Shown here piece after piece: positions 15,006 to 23,021 of a stretch of 23,082 bases of DNA. The DNA comes from CAYYVJ01 sp964475115 (GTDB lineage: Bacteria; Bacillota; Clostridia; Lachnospirales; Lachnospiraceae). The notes beneath the pieces were generated by a model. That model saw only the letters and a list, made by a program, of their open reading frames with translations, ran no database searches and had not been told where the DNA came from. The stretch covers positions 1-23,082 of the forward strand of contig CAYYVJ010000027.1 of the NCBI GenBank assembly GCA_964475115.1, in the 5' to 3' direction. Position 1 is the first letter of the stretch. Every line of letters begins with the position of its first letter. The position numbers and the translations under genes are program-made.

Positions 15006-16772
15006 TTACGCATTTCTTTCTATTACATTATCATAGAAAAGATCAATTGCTTTTTTATAATCAGCAAATTTTTCTAAAGCATTGTTTTCTACATCATATT
15101 TTATTGCAATTACTTTATCAAAAATATCATCTTCTTTTAAAACAGACATAGGCATACCCATAGAAATTAAAGATTTTGAACGATTATATAAATACAATAT
15201 AGTTTCCATCATTTTCATTTGTTTCTCTAGTGGTACGGAAGTATCTTCAGGATGAAATGCATTTTGCTGCAAAAATCCAAGTCGAATCACTCTAGCTATT
15301 TCTAAAATAAGCCTTTGATCATCTGGAAGGACATCACTACCAATTAATTTTACAATTTCCATTAAGCTACTTTCTTGATTTAGTAAAGCGAGAATTCGAT
15401 TTCTAGAATCAACAAACTTGGATCCAATATGAGCAGAATACCAAGGTTCTAAATCAGATAAATACTCACTGTAGCTAGTTAGCCAATGTATGGCAGGAAA
15501 ATGTCTTGCATAGGCTAAAGATTTATCTAATCCCCAGAAACAACGGATAAATCGTTTTGTATTTTGTGTAACTGGTTCAGAAAAATCTCCACCTTGTGGT
15601 GATACAGCACCGATAATGGAAACGGACCCTTCTGTTCCATTTAAGTTTTGCATTAGGCCGGCTCTTTCATAAAAAGCAGATAATCTAGAAGCAAGATAAG
15701 CTGGGAAACCTTCTTCAGCCGGCATTTCTTCTAAACGTCCGGATAATTCTCTAAGTGCTTCTGCCCAACGGGAAGTAGAATCAGCCATAATTGCAACGTG
15801 ATAACCCATATCTCTATAATACTCTGCAAGGGTAACACCAGTGTATATACTAGCCTCACGTGCGGCTACAGGCATATTAGAAGTATTTGCAATTAAAGAA
15901 GTCCTATCCATTAAAGGGTTTCCTGTTTTAGGGTCAACTAAATGCGAGAAATCTTCTAATACTTGAGTCATTTCATTTCCACGTTCACCACAGCCAATGT
16001 AAATAATAATATCTGCATCAGACCATTTTGCAATCTGATGTTGAGTCATTGTCTTACCAGTCCCAAAGCCACCTGGAATAGCAGCTGTTCCACCTTTAGC
16101 AATAGGGAAGAGTGTATCTAAAATTCTTTGCCCTGTTATAAGAGGTTTTGTAGAAGGATATCGCTTAAGTATAGGCCTAGGAACACGAATAGGCCATTTT
16201 TGTGTCATTGTTAAATTGACTTCTGTTCCATCAAGTAATTGAAGGACTGCAAGGGTATCATTGATAGTATAAGAGCCATCTGAAACGACACTAATAATAT
16301 TTCCTTCCATATTTGGAGGAATCATAACTTTATGAACAATTGCTGAAGTTTCAGGAACTTCGGCGATAATAGTTCCACCATGTACTTGATCTCCAGTAGA
16401 TATAACCATATGGGTATCCCATAACTTTTCTGTATCTAAAGAGTCTACACTAATTCCCCTACTAATAAATGCTCCAGAAGACTCAGCAATTTTATTTAAG
16501 GGACGTTCAATTCCATCAAAAATATTGTTTAAAATACCTGGCGCTAGAGTAACAGAAATTGCACTGTCAGTAGACACCACCTCTTCACCTGGTTTTAGAC
16601 CAGATGTTTCTTCAAATACTTGAATGGTAGTCATTTTCGTGGTAAGACCGATCACTTCTCCAACGAGCTTTTCTCTTCCCACATATACCATTTCTGACAT
16701 TCTAAATCCAGTATTTCCTTTTAAGTAAATAACTGGACCATTAATCCCAAAGATTTTACCTGTTTTTATCAT
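15006..16772 (-). CDS. atpA: V-type ATPase subunit A (catalytic head)
   Basis: 588-residue catalytic subunit. The start is set at ATG 16772 (MIKTGKIFGINGP) because GGAGG (16781-16785) lies 8 bases upstream; an ATG at 16787 would place that ribosome binding site inside the coding region. The beta-barrel domain comes first, then the bulge region specific to V-type A subunits (about 110-185), then the P-loop GGFGTGKT (234-241) followed by QHQIAKWSDADIIIYIGCGERGNEM in family form. ADSTSRWAEALRE and the C-terminal helical domain are also present. Catalytic motifs look intact. It can hydrolyse ATP to pump ions or run in reverse; the sequence does not decide which. Confidence 0.98.
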   Translation of the reverse strand: MIKTGKIFGINGPVIYLKGNTGFRMSEMVYVGREKLVGEVIGLTTKMTTIQVFEETSGLKPGEEVVSTDSAISVTLAPGILNNIFDGIERPLNKIAESSGAFISRGISVDSLDTEKLWDTHMVISTGDQVHGGTIIAEVPETSAIVHKVMIPPNMEGNIISVVSDGSYTINDTLAVLQLLDGTEVNLTMTQKWPIRVPRPILKRYPSTKPLITGQRILDTLFPIAKGGTAAIPGGFGTGKTMTQHQIAKWSDADIIIYIGCGERGNEMTQVLEDFSHLVDPKTGNPLMDRTSLIANTSNMPVAAREASIYTGVTLAEYYRDMGYHVAIMADSTSRWAEALRELSGRLEEMPAEEGFPAYLASRLSAFYERAGLMQNLNGTEGSVSIIGAVSPQGGDFSEPVTQNTKRFIRCFWGLDKSLAYARHFPAIHWLTSYSEYLSDLEPWYSAHIGSKFVDSRNRILALLNQESSLMEIVKLIGSDVLPDDQRLILEIARVIRLGFLQQNAFHPEDTSVPLEKQMKMMETILYLYNRSKSLISMGMPMSVLKEDDIFDKVIAIKYDVENNALEKFADYKKAIDLFYDNVIERNA

Positions 16773-16793
16773 TGGAGATACCTCCATATTGTT

Positions 16794-17369
16794 TTATTTA
16801 TTTGTAAAGGCAAAAGATTCTTTTGCCTCTTTTAATTTAGTTTCAAAAGAGTTATCAATTAAAATATTTTTTGAATGTATAACAGCTTTGGTACCACCCA
16901 TAAAGCCATGTTCACTAAGGTGTATTTGTGTATTTGTAGCTGTTATAAGACTAGCTAATTTATTGGAATCTGCAGCATCGATATAAATAGTAATATCTGT
17001 ATCTTTAGCAAATTCTTTAGCAGCATTTATCTGCTCAATTAATAATTCCTGATAAGATCTAGATGACATATACTCTTCTAATAGATAGCCAACTTCAATA
17101 AAAAGCTTTTCTTTTAAATTATCTTGTTTCTTATTTAACTCTTTTTTTAAAAGTAGCTGTTCTTTAGATAGATCTTTGTTTTTATCTTTTTCAAGCTGTG
17201 CATTTCCAAGTGTAATTTGGAGTTTTGCTTGCCTAGTGGCATCAACTTTGTGATCTTCAAAGATTTTATTTAAGGATGCTGTATAATCATCAATTATGTG
17301 TGCACTGTTATTGCTTGCATTTTCAATTGTAACATCTGAAAAATATTTTATTTTTTCTTCTGTTGTCAT
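16794..17369 (-). CDS. atpE: V-type ATPase subunit E (peripheral stalk)
   Basis: 191 residues. The start is set at ATG 17369 (MTTEEKIKYFSDV), preceded by AAGGTGA at 6-bases spacing; a GTG at 17387 is in frame but overlaps the subunit F stop and has no suitable site. The N-terminal two thirds is a long charged helix (to about 105), which pairs with subunit G/H as a stator coiled coil. The C-terminal part is the globular domain (TIYIDAADSNKLASLI, HGFMGGTKAVIHSKNILIDNSFETKL) that binds the top of the head. The closing GG..........IDNSF..RL-like pattern is a family mark. It lies between F and A. Confidence 0.92.
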   Translation of the reverse strand: MTTEEKIKYFSDVTIENASNNSAHIIDDYTASLNKIFEDHKVDATRQAKLQITLGNAQLEKDKNKDLSKEQLLLKKELNKKQDNLKEKLFIEVGYLLEEYMSSRSYQELLIEQINAAKEFAKDTDITIYIDAADSNKLASLITATNTQIHLSEHGFMGGTKAVIHSKNILIDNSFETKLKEAKESFAFTNK

Positions 17370-17386
17370 TGTAATATCACCTTCCA

Positions 17387-17695
17387 CTAAAGTTTTAAGC
17401 CAACGGCCTCATTAATATAAGCTGTAATAAAGTCAGGTCTGCGTCCAGTACCATGCCTATCTGGGATTTCTATAATTAAAGGAAGTTTTCTGTTTAGTTT
17501 TATATCATTAACTAAGTCAGAATACTCACTTGCAAAATTTTCATTTATAAGTATTATTCCAATGTTTTTATCGGATACTGCGTTATCTAAATTGGTTTTA
17601 AAAGACTGTTTATCATGAACAACACATCCCTCTATACCAACTAATCGCATACCAGTATAGGTGTCAACATTATCACTAATAAGGTACATCTTCAT
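17387..17695 (-). CDS. atpF: V-type ATPase subunit F (central stalk)
   Basis: 102-residue subunit F, a small Rossmann-like protein that binds subunit D in the rotor. It shows the typical beginning (MYLISDNVDTYTGMRLVGIEG), a middle IGIILINENFAS, and PLIIEIPDRHG near the end, all normal for the family. The ATG has AAGGAGGT. It sits 45 bases after subunit K in an AT-rich gap where nothing else is visible, and its stop overlaps the 5' edge of the region carrying the subunit E ribosome binding site. Confidence 0.94.
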   Translation of the reverse strand: MKMYLISDNVDTYTGMRLVGIEGCVVHDKQSFKTNLDNAVSDKNIGIILINENFASEYSDLVNDIKLNRKLPLIIEIPDRHGTGRRPDFITAYINEAVGLKL

Positions 17696-17740
17696 TTGAA
17701 TCAGACCTCCTTTCTTTTCCTATATGATAAAAAATATATA

Positions 17741-18172
17741 TTATAGTTTTCCTAAAATCATGAAGGAGATGATCAACCCATAGAGGCAAACACCTTCTGC
17801 AAGACCTACGAAAATAAGTGATTTACCTAAAATGGTAGAATCTTCACTAATTGCTCCTAGAGCAGCACTTGCTGCAGAGGCAACGGCGATACCACCACCA
17901 ATACAAGACAATCCAGTTACTAAAGCGGCTGCTATATATCCTAAACCAGTAGCAGATGTAGCAACAGATGCAGTTGCTTCAGCAGCTTGTGCATTTCCAG
18001 AATATAAAAGGATATTCGCTATAAGCATAGTGCCAAAAAAGAAAAAGCAATTAAAAGCTAATGAGGCTTTATATCTTCCTTTGCTTTTTTCTCCAATTAA
18101 ATAAGTACCAAATGGAACAATAATGCTAAGCATAAGGGCAATAACTAAAGTGATTTTTACTAATAATGTCAT
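17741..18172 (-). CDS. atpK: V-type ATPase subunit K (membrane rotor ring)
   Basis: 143-residue proteolipid forming the ion-carrying ring. Four membrane segments are predicted: about 3-26, 39-57, 76-106 and 114-141. The second hairpin is a classic c-type pair, with GGGIAVASAASAALGAISED and the ion-binding Glu126 in GLAEGVCLYGLI. The first hairpin is unlike a c-type repeat: it has no carboxylate and no glycine-rich helix, has a polar EKSKGRYK loop and is followed by NAQAAEA. One ion site per four-helix subunit is implied. The glutamine and ET/ES-type ligands often seen in sodium-specific rings are not apparent, so proton coupling is possible but unproven. AAGGAGGTC lies 8 bases before the ATG. 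Confidence 0.92.
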   Translation of the reverse strand: MTLLVKITLVIALMLSIIVPFGTYLIGEKSKGRYKASLAFNCFFFFGTMLIANILLYSGNAQAAEATASVATSATGLGYIAAALVTGLSCIGGGIAVASAASAALGAISEDSTILGKSLIFVGLAEGVCLYGLIISFMILGKL

Positions 18173-18186
18173 AATAAATGACCTCC

Positions 18187-20118
18187 TTAAATGTTTTTAA
18201 TCTTAGAGTATGGTTTAAACTCGCGGCCTGAGCCTTTATAAAATCTGCTAAAAAATTCATAGTATTCTAAACGTAATACTTGAATTCCAACAATCAATCC
18301 TTCCATCCCACAAACAAAGATGTTTCCGAGTACAATTACAATCCAGTTGGGTGATGCTCCATTTTCAGCTCCTGCAAGCATAAGTACTACTTCCATCATA
18401 GCTGCGTGACTTATAGCAAATGCGCCGATACGCACAAAAGAAAGAGTGTTAGAAAAATAACTTAATAAGACTTCAATTAGTTCAAATAATCCTTGAACAA
18501 TAAACATTCCTTTTTCTTTTGGCATTACCTCCGCTTTTTTCTCTACTAAAGCGGTTAAAGGTTCTTTAAACATGATAATTAACAAAGGAAGAAGGAACAT
18601 AATGGTTAGTATAATTCCACCAGGAACTGTGTTACCACTCATAAATAATACAATTACTGAAACAAGAGAACCGTAAAAGATTAGTCCAGCAATACCATTT
18701 GTATCAAAAAGAGCAGCTTCTATATTCTTAATCTTAAGGTTGTTGATAATATTAAATATAATGGTGAGCAATATAAGTCCCATTCCAAAACCAATCGAGT
18801 AAACAAATACGGTATTTAGGTTTCCGATAAATGGTAAAGCCGTCATGTTTGTTAATGGATGAAGCCAAACGGCATTAATTACATGTTCAAATCCAAAGAT
18901 ACTACCATACATAAAGCCGAATATAGTGGAAAATACACCAGCGGTAGCAATAATGCCACCTAAATCTAACTTTTTAAATTTATAAAGAAGAAATCCTCCT
19001 AAGAAAAGACAAATACCTTGTCCTACATCGCCAAACATGATTCCGAAAATCAAGGCATAAGTTATAGCGATAAAAATAGTTGGATCAAACTCATAATAAT
19101 TAGGCAATCCATACATACGTGTAAACATCTCAAATGGTTTAAATATTCCTGGATTTTTTAGTCTTGTAGGAGGAGTACTTACTATCTTGTCATGATCTTC
19201 TTCTATAAAACAATATAGATTTGGATCATTTTGAATTTCATCAGAAAGAATCAAAGCATCTTTCTTTGTCATCCAACCACATAAAATATAGAAAACTTGT
19301 TTATGGGTTTTTGTACAAGCAGCCATCTTTCGAATATCAAAATTTTGAGAAAGAATCATAAATCGATTTTGAGCAGAAGTTAGTTCCAAAGCTTTGGATT
19401 CTAGTAAAGAATCTAACTGATTATTAAGTTCTGCCAATTTACTCTCTACTACATCTACTTTGTGTTTTAATTCGACATATGCTTCATCTGGAGTTCCTTC
19501 GTATTCATCGTTTAAGAATACTCGTTCAAATTGGAGAGAAGAGTAAATCGCATCTATTTTAGATGACTCAGAAGCAGGAACAAAATATACTCCCCAAACA
19601 TAGTCCTCGTCTACGAGGCATTTATAGAATATGGTGTAAAGGTCATCATAAAGGTATTTTTCAAATTTAAAAAAGTATTCATGAGAAATCTTTCCAAATC
19701 GAAACTTCACATGTTTAAAGTCAAGAATGGAGTTAAGGTTGTAATCTAGCCCCCTAAAGGGAGCGATATTGAGCATAGATGCCTGAAGACTTGATAAGGA
19801 TGTTTCCAATGTCTTTTTTTCTTTAAGAATTACATTAGCTTCTTCATCTAAATCATGGACGATAGATAGTGAATTTTCTAAAGAAATTTCTTTGATTGGA
19901 TAATCTTTCTTTTTTAATAAGGCAACTAATTTATTAGCCTTTGCAAGAACATCCTTATAAGGATTTGTCTCAATATATGGAGTAAGATTAGTTACAGTCT
20001 TCAACTCTGACAAAGCATTCTCTACTTGAAAATCATATTTTGATACGTATTTTTCTACTACTCGATCAATATCATTTTTTGGTCCAGTAATACTAATAAA
20101 ATTCATTTTTGTAATCAC
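18187..20118 (-). CDS. atpI: V-type ATPase subunit I (membrane stator, a-type)
   Basis: 643-residue subunit I, the stator that holds the ion half-channels next to the K ring. A GTG start at 20118 is chosen: GGAGG lies about 10 bases before it, and MITKM matches the usual family opening MxIVKM; the ATG four codons later is too far from that site. Residues 1-340 are the cytoplasmic arm, with a coiled-coil part near 215-250. The C-terminal half has about seven or eight membrane helices, starting FIAITYALIFGIMFGDVGQG. The essential channel arginine is R563 in SFVRIGAF, with SHAAMMEVV following. LRLEYYEFFSRFYKGSG near the end is typical. Confidence 0.95.
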   Translation of the reverse strand: MITKMNFISITGPKNDIDRVVEKYVSKYDFQVENALSELKTVTNLTPYIETNPYKDVLAKANKLVALLKKKDYPIKEISLENSLSIVHDLDEEANVILKEKKTLETSLSSLQASMLNIAPFRGLDYNLNSILDFKHVKFRFGKISHEYFFKFEKYLYDDLYTIFYKCLVDEDYVWGVYFVPASESSKIDAIYSSLQFERVFLNDEYEGTPDEAYVELKHKVDVVESKLAELNNQLDSLLESKALELTSAQNRFMILSQNFDIRKMAACTKTHKQVFYILCGWMTKKDALILSDEIQNDPNLYCFIEEDHDKIVSTPPTRLKNPGIFKPFEMFTRMYGLPNYYEFDPTIFIAITYALIFGIMFGDVGQGICLFLGGFLLYKFKKLDLGGIIATAGVFSTIFGFMYGSIFGFEHVINAVWLHPLTNMTALPFIGNLNTVFVYSIGFGMGLILLTIIFNIINNLKIKNIEAALFDTNGIAGLIFYGSLVSVIVLFMSGNTVPGGIILTIMFLLPLLIIMFKEPLTALVEKKAEVMPKEKGMFIVQGLFELIEVLLSYFSNTLSFVRIGAFAISHAAMMEVVLMLAGAENGASPNWIVIVLGNIFVCGMEGLIVGIQVLRLEYYEFFSRFYKGSGREFKPYSKIKNI

Positions 20119-20135
20119 AAATTGTACACCTCCGT

Positions 20136-21170
20136 TTACATAATATAACTTAAAACATCTTCTTTATTTAATTTGTAACGAATACCTTCTAGCAATGTAG
20201 TTAAACGGTCGATTTCATATTCTTTGCGATACAAATAAGTATTAATACTAGCAATAGAATAGGGGTATTTACGCACGTTTGAATCATATAGCTGATTCAT
20301 AGAATACAAATATATTTTTTCTAATGATTTGGAATCCATGTTTGAAAAATGTTTCTTATAAAATGAATTTTCCAATATGGAAAAAAATTCATCTGTAGAA
20401 GAAGATTCAATTAAAGCAGTAACTTCAGATTTCCTTAGTTTATGATGAAAAGGAATAATAATCGAATAAATCTCAGAAGCACTTACTTTATAATAATTCT
20501 TGGAACGAAAGATCCATTGAATATTTAACAAATCCATCTTAGATCCATAATTATCTTTAATAATTTTTAAATCAACACCTTTTAAAAATCCATCGTGTTT
20601 TTTCCACATTTCAGAAAAATAGTAATTATCCAAAGCCATTTCATAATCAAAAAGAGTTGGACTTGTAAGAGAATGTAGTTTTCGAAGAATTTCAAAATAA
20701 GGCGAACCTTTCAACTTGCTAACCATTTCTTCAAGAGTCGCTGAGTTACTTAAATCAACAACATCCATATGAGAATGATGATAGAAAATATCTTGAAAAT
20801 AAGAAAGGTCTAAATCTAAATTTCGATTATCAAAGACCATTCGTAAACAGCTTTTTAAAATTATAATTTCATATTTAATAAAATATAAATCTAAAAATTT
20901 TCTTTGCTCTAAGCTGGCAAAACGATATATTTTTGAAAAGGTCTTATAAATAGAAGTTTGTAAAAGCCCTTCTAATTCTCCTCTATGAATGGAAGTTTCA
21001 TCTACATGGGCAAGTATAGTTCGATAATGTGGATGTCGTTTGAGATAGACCACAGCTTCAGAAATAGTATTTAATTCGGCTATTTGAGCATAATTTTCTT
21101 CGCTTAATAAATTCTTTTCTAAGCCTCTAATTTTTGTATTTATACTATTGTAATCAAAAAGTATACCCAT
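20136..21170 (-). CDS. atpC: V-type ATPase subunit C (d-type collar)
   Basis: 344-residue subunit C (equivalent to eukaryotic d), the funnel that joins the central stalk to the K ring. The start GILFDYNSINTKIRGLEKNLLS and the following YAQIAELNTISEAVVYLK pattern match the family, as does the almost all-helical composition made of repeated three-helix bundles (VTALIESSSTDEFFSIL near 265 is one such unit). AAGGGTGTG precedes the ATG and lies within the last codons of the G/H gene, 4 bases upstream by stop. Its place before subunit I, rather than between E and F as in Enterococcus or Thermus, is noted as a finding. Confidence 0.92.
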   Translation of the reverse strand: MGILFDYNSINTKIRGLEKNLLSEENYAQIAELNTISEAVVYLKRHPHYRTILAHVDETSIHRGELEGLLQTSIYKTFSKIYRFASLEQRKFLDLYFIKYEIIILKSCLRMVFDNRNLDLDLSYFQDIFYHHSHMDVVDLSNSATLEEMVSKLKGSPYFEILRKLHSLTSPTLFDYEMALDNYYFSEMWKKHDGFLKGVDLKIIKDNYGSKMDLLNIQWIFRSKNYYKVSASEIYSIIIPFHHKLRKSEVTALIESSSTDEFFSILENSFYKKHFSNMDSKSLEKIYLYSMNQLYDSNVRKYPYSIASINTYLYRKEYEIDRLTTLLEGIRYKLNKEDVLSYIM

Positions 21171-21174
21171 AGAA

Positions 21175-21498
21175 TCACACCCTTATAATTTGTTGGAAAA
21201 TCTCATTTGCCCATTTTTTATGTTCCTCTTCATATTTGCTATCCAAGTTTTTTATTGCTTCTTCTGTCTCGGATTTAAGCACAGAAAGTTCAGAAGCCTT
21301 TTGAGCATCAAACTTTAATTGTGCTTGTTTTAAAGTTTTGTTTGTATCCTCTGCAAGCTTCCTATCAAATTCAGAGGTTAGTTCATTCATTTCTTGAACC
21401 AATTCTTTTTTTCTATAATCAGTAGAGTTCATAATACGAACCGCTGTTGCTTCTATATTCGATAATTGATTAATAATATCATTCATATGTTTATCCAT
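21175..21498 (-). CDS. V-type ATPase subunit G/H (peripheral stalk)
   Basis: 107-residue protein that is almost entirely one charged helix (about 10-100, rich in Glu, Lys and Leu/Ala heptads), as expected for the stator subunit that pairs with E. It ends KKWANEIFQQIIRV. The start ATG has AGGAGGGTGAG 7 bases upstream; a second ATG four codons in is possible. It is the first gene of the operon, and its stop overlaps the subunit C ribosome binding site. The role is assigned from length, coiled-coil character and operon position, since these subunits diverge strongly; naming differs between systems (G, H or Enterococcus NtpF). Confidence 0.8.
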   Translation of the reverse strand: MDKHMNDIINQLSNIEATAVRIMNSTDYRKKELVQEMNELTSEFDRKLAEDTNKTLKQAQLKFDAQKASELSVLKSETEEAIKNLDSKYEEEHKKWANEIFQQIIRV

Positions 21499-21675
21499 AG
21501 CTCACCCTCCTTTTTACACAATTCTCCATCCTATATGTCCTATCATACACCAATTTTAAAAAAAAACCATAGAAAAAATGTTAAAAATGACAAAAAAGTG
21601 ACTTTTATTTTTGTTGAAATTGATGTATTATATACAATAATGAACAAGAACAATAAATGAGGAGTAATATAAGAC

Positions 21676-22326
21676 ATGAGATTAAGAAATGTGCGTGGTT
21701 CTAAAGAACTAGTGGAAAAGAGCCCTTTTGTAGTAAAGGATGTTCAAGTACATAAAAATAGATGGAATGAAATTTTTAAGAATGAAAATCCAATTCACAT
21801 TGAAGTGGGAATGGGCAAGGGAAGATTTATTACGACATTAGCAGAACAAAATCCTTCTATTAATTATATAGGGATTGAAAAGTTTTCTAGTGTTTTAGTT
21901 CGTGCACTTGAAAAACAACAAGAATTGAATTTACCTAATTTGGTTTTTCTTTGTGAAGATGCAGAAAAAATTGTTGAATTTTTTGGAGAAAATGAAGTAA
22001 AGAAAATTTATTTAAATTTCTCAGATCCTTGGCCGAAAGATAGACATGCTAAGAGAAGATTGACTTCTAAGGAATATTTTTCACGATATGAGCAAATATT
22101 AACTCATGGAGGAGTTGTAGAATTTAAAACAGATAATAAAGTTCTTTTTGATTTTTCTCTAGAGCAAATAGAGGAAGCAAAGTGGGAAATTATTCAAAAG
22201 ACTTTTGATTTACATCATAGCGACATTGTAGAAGGCAATGTTATGACAGAATACGAAGAAAAGTTTTCGTCAAAAGGTAATCCGATTTGTAAAGTAGTTG
22301 CTAAACAACGATTAAATGAAGTATAA
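21676..22326 (+). CDS. trmB: tRNA (guanine-N7)-methyltransferase TrmB
   Basis: 216-residue SAM-dependent enzyme that makes 7-methylguanosine at position 46 of the tRNA variable loop. The SAM-binding motif is EVGMGKG (43-49), followed by the acidic ribose-contact residue in GIEKF (68). The NFSDPWPKDRHAKRR segment (114-128) is the family signature with the catalytic Asp region, and FKTDNKVLFDFS (150-161) is the conserved C-terminal block. Length is normal. GAGGAG lies about 11 bases before the ATG. Its 177-base divergent spacer with the V-ATPase operon is very AT-rich; possible promoters there (for example TTGTTG-16-TACAAT at about 21612-21639) are too weak to call. Confidence 0.97.
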   Translation: MRLRNVRGSKELVEKSPFVVKDVQVHKNRWNEIFKNENPIHIEVGMGKGRFITTLAEQNPSINYIGIEKFSSVLVRALEKQQELNLPNLVFLCEDAEKIVEFFGENEVKKIYLNFSDPWPKDRHAKRRLTSKEYFSRYEQILTHGGVVEFKTDNKVLFDFSLEQIEEAKWEIIQKTFDLHHSDIVEGNVMTEYEEKFSSKGNPICKVVAKQRLNEV

Positions 22327-22327
22327 T
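22298..22327 (+). promoter_or_regulatory. Possible promoter inside the trmB 3' end
   Basis: TTGCTA (22298-22303), an 18-base spacer and a consensus TATAAT (22322-22327) overlapping the trmB stop. It would serve the small protein gene and trxA. Confidence 0.45.
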
Positions 22328-22369
22328 AGAAAGAGATATCCCGTATACTAATAAAAAAGAGGTAAATAA

Positions 22370-22507
22370 ATGAGCAAGAAAAAGGGATTTAAGCAGAAAC
22401 TCTCTATTGCGCTCAGTGATAATAATTATCTGAATAAGAAAGCTATCTCTATGAAAAAGTCTTTTGATGAAGTAAAAGGGATATTAGGAACAAAACATAA
22501 AAAGTAA
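22370..22507 (+). CDS. Small basic protein, 45 residues, unknown function
   Basis: A short open frame with a good ATG preceded by AAAGAGGT at 7-base spacing. It encodes 45 residues, beginning MSKKKGFKQKLSIALSDNN and ending ILGTKHKK. It has 13 Lys and no Arg, no Cys, no signal peptide and no membrane helix. The middle (KKAISMKKSFDEVKGIL) could form an amphipathic helix. It fits neatly between trmB and trxA, 43 bases after one stop and 20 bases before the trxA start, and probably shares a transcript with trxA. I do not recognise a family. The ribosome binding site and tidy spacing argue for a real gene; its small size limits certainty. Confidence 0.65.
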   Translation: MSKKKGFKQKLSIALSDNNYLNKKAISMKKSFDEVKGILGTKHKK

Positions 22508-22527
22508 AATACCTAGGAGGAATGAAT

Positions 22528-22845
22528 ATGGCTTTAGCATTTAATGATGGAAATTTTGAGTTAGAAGTTATGAAAGCAGAACAACCAGTGCTAGTTGATT
22601 TCTATGCAGATTGGTGTGGTCCATGTAAAATGATGGCTCCATTAGTTGAGGAATTAGCAGCTGAATATACAGGCAGAGTTAAAGTAGGAAAACTTAACGT
22701 AGATGACAATACACAAAGTGCAGCAAAGTTTCGTGTTATGTCTATTCCTACAATAGTAATCTTAAAAAATGGTGAAGTTCTAGATACAATTGTTGGAGTG
22801 GTTTCAAAAGAAGAGCTTGTTGAAAAATTAGAAAAAGCTCTATAA
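22528..22845 (+). CDS. trxA: Thioredoxin
   Basis: 105-residue thioredoxin, the general cytoplasmic dithiol reductant for ribonucleotide reductase and other enzymes. The active site is WCGPC (29-33) and the cis-proline is in SIPT (P74). The DFYADWCGPCK and KLNVDDN segments are standard. The start is placed at ATG 22528 because AGGAGG (22515-22520) lies 7 bases upstream; the ATG at 22522 is only one base from that site. No thioredoxin reductase gene is nearby in the window. A terminator follows directly. Confidence 0.97.
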   Translation: MALAFNDGNFELEVMKAEQPVLVDFYADWCGPCKMMAPLVEELAAEYTGRVKVGKLNVDDNTQSAAKFRVMSIPTIVILKNGEVLDTIVGVVSKEELVEKLEKAL

Positions 22846-22874
22846 TACATTTAAGTTTATAGTAAAAATCAAAT

Positions 22875-22931
22875 TAGAGATAATATTTTCATGTTTAATA
22901 ATAGAAAGTATTATCTCTATGTTTTATTTTA
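22875..22931 (+). terminator. Intrinsic terminator after trxA
   Basis: A 16-bp stem (22875-22890 with 22904-22919, one G-T pair), a 13-base loop, then the T-rich TGTTTTATTTT. Confidence 0.8.
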
Positions 22932-22962
22932 GGAATGTATTTTAGTAAGGATAAAAAAGTAC

Positions 22963-22991
22963 TTGCATTTTTATTTTGATTAAGATATAAT
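22963..22991 (+). promoter_or_regulatory. Promoter of tRNA-Lys
   Basis: TTGCAT (22963-22968), a 17-base spacer and a consensus TATAAT (22986-22991). The start would be near 22998, about 24 bases before the mature tRNA. Confidence 0.7.
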
Positions 22992-23021
22992 AATCCTTGC
23001 GTTATTAAAGCATCATCATAT

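Noticed and set aside
21466..21660. Open frame of 64 codons between the V-ATPase operon and trmB.
   Set aside because: It starts inside the G/H gene on the opposite strand, lacks a ribosome binding site, and is AT-rich chance sequence.
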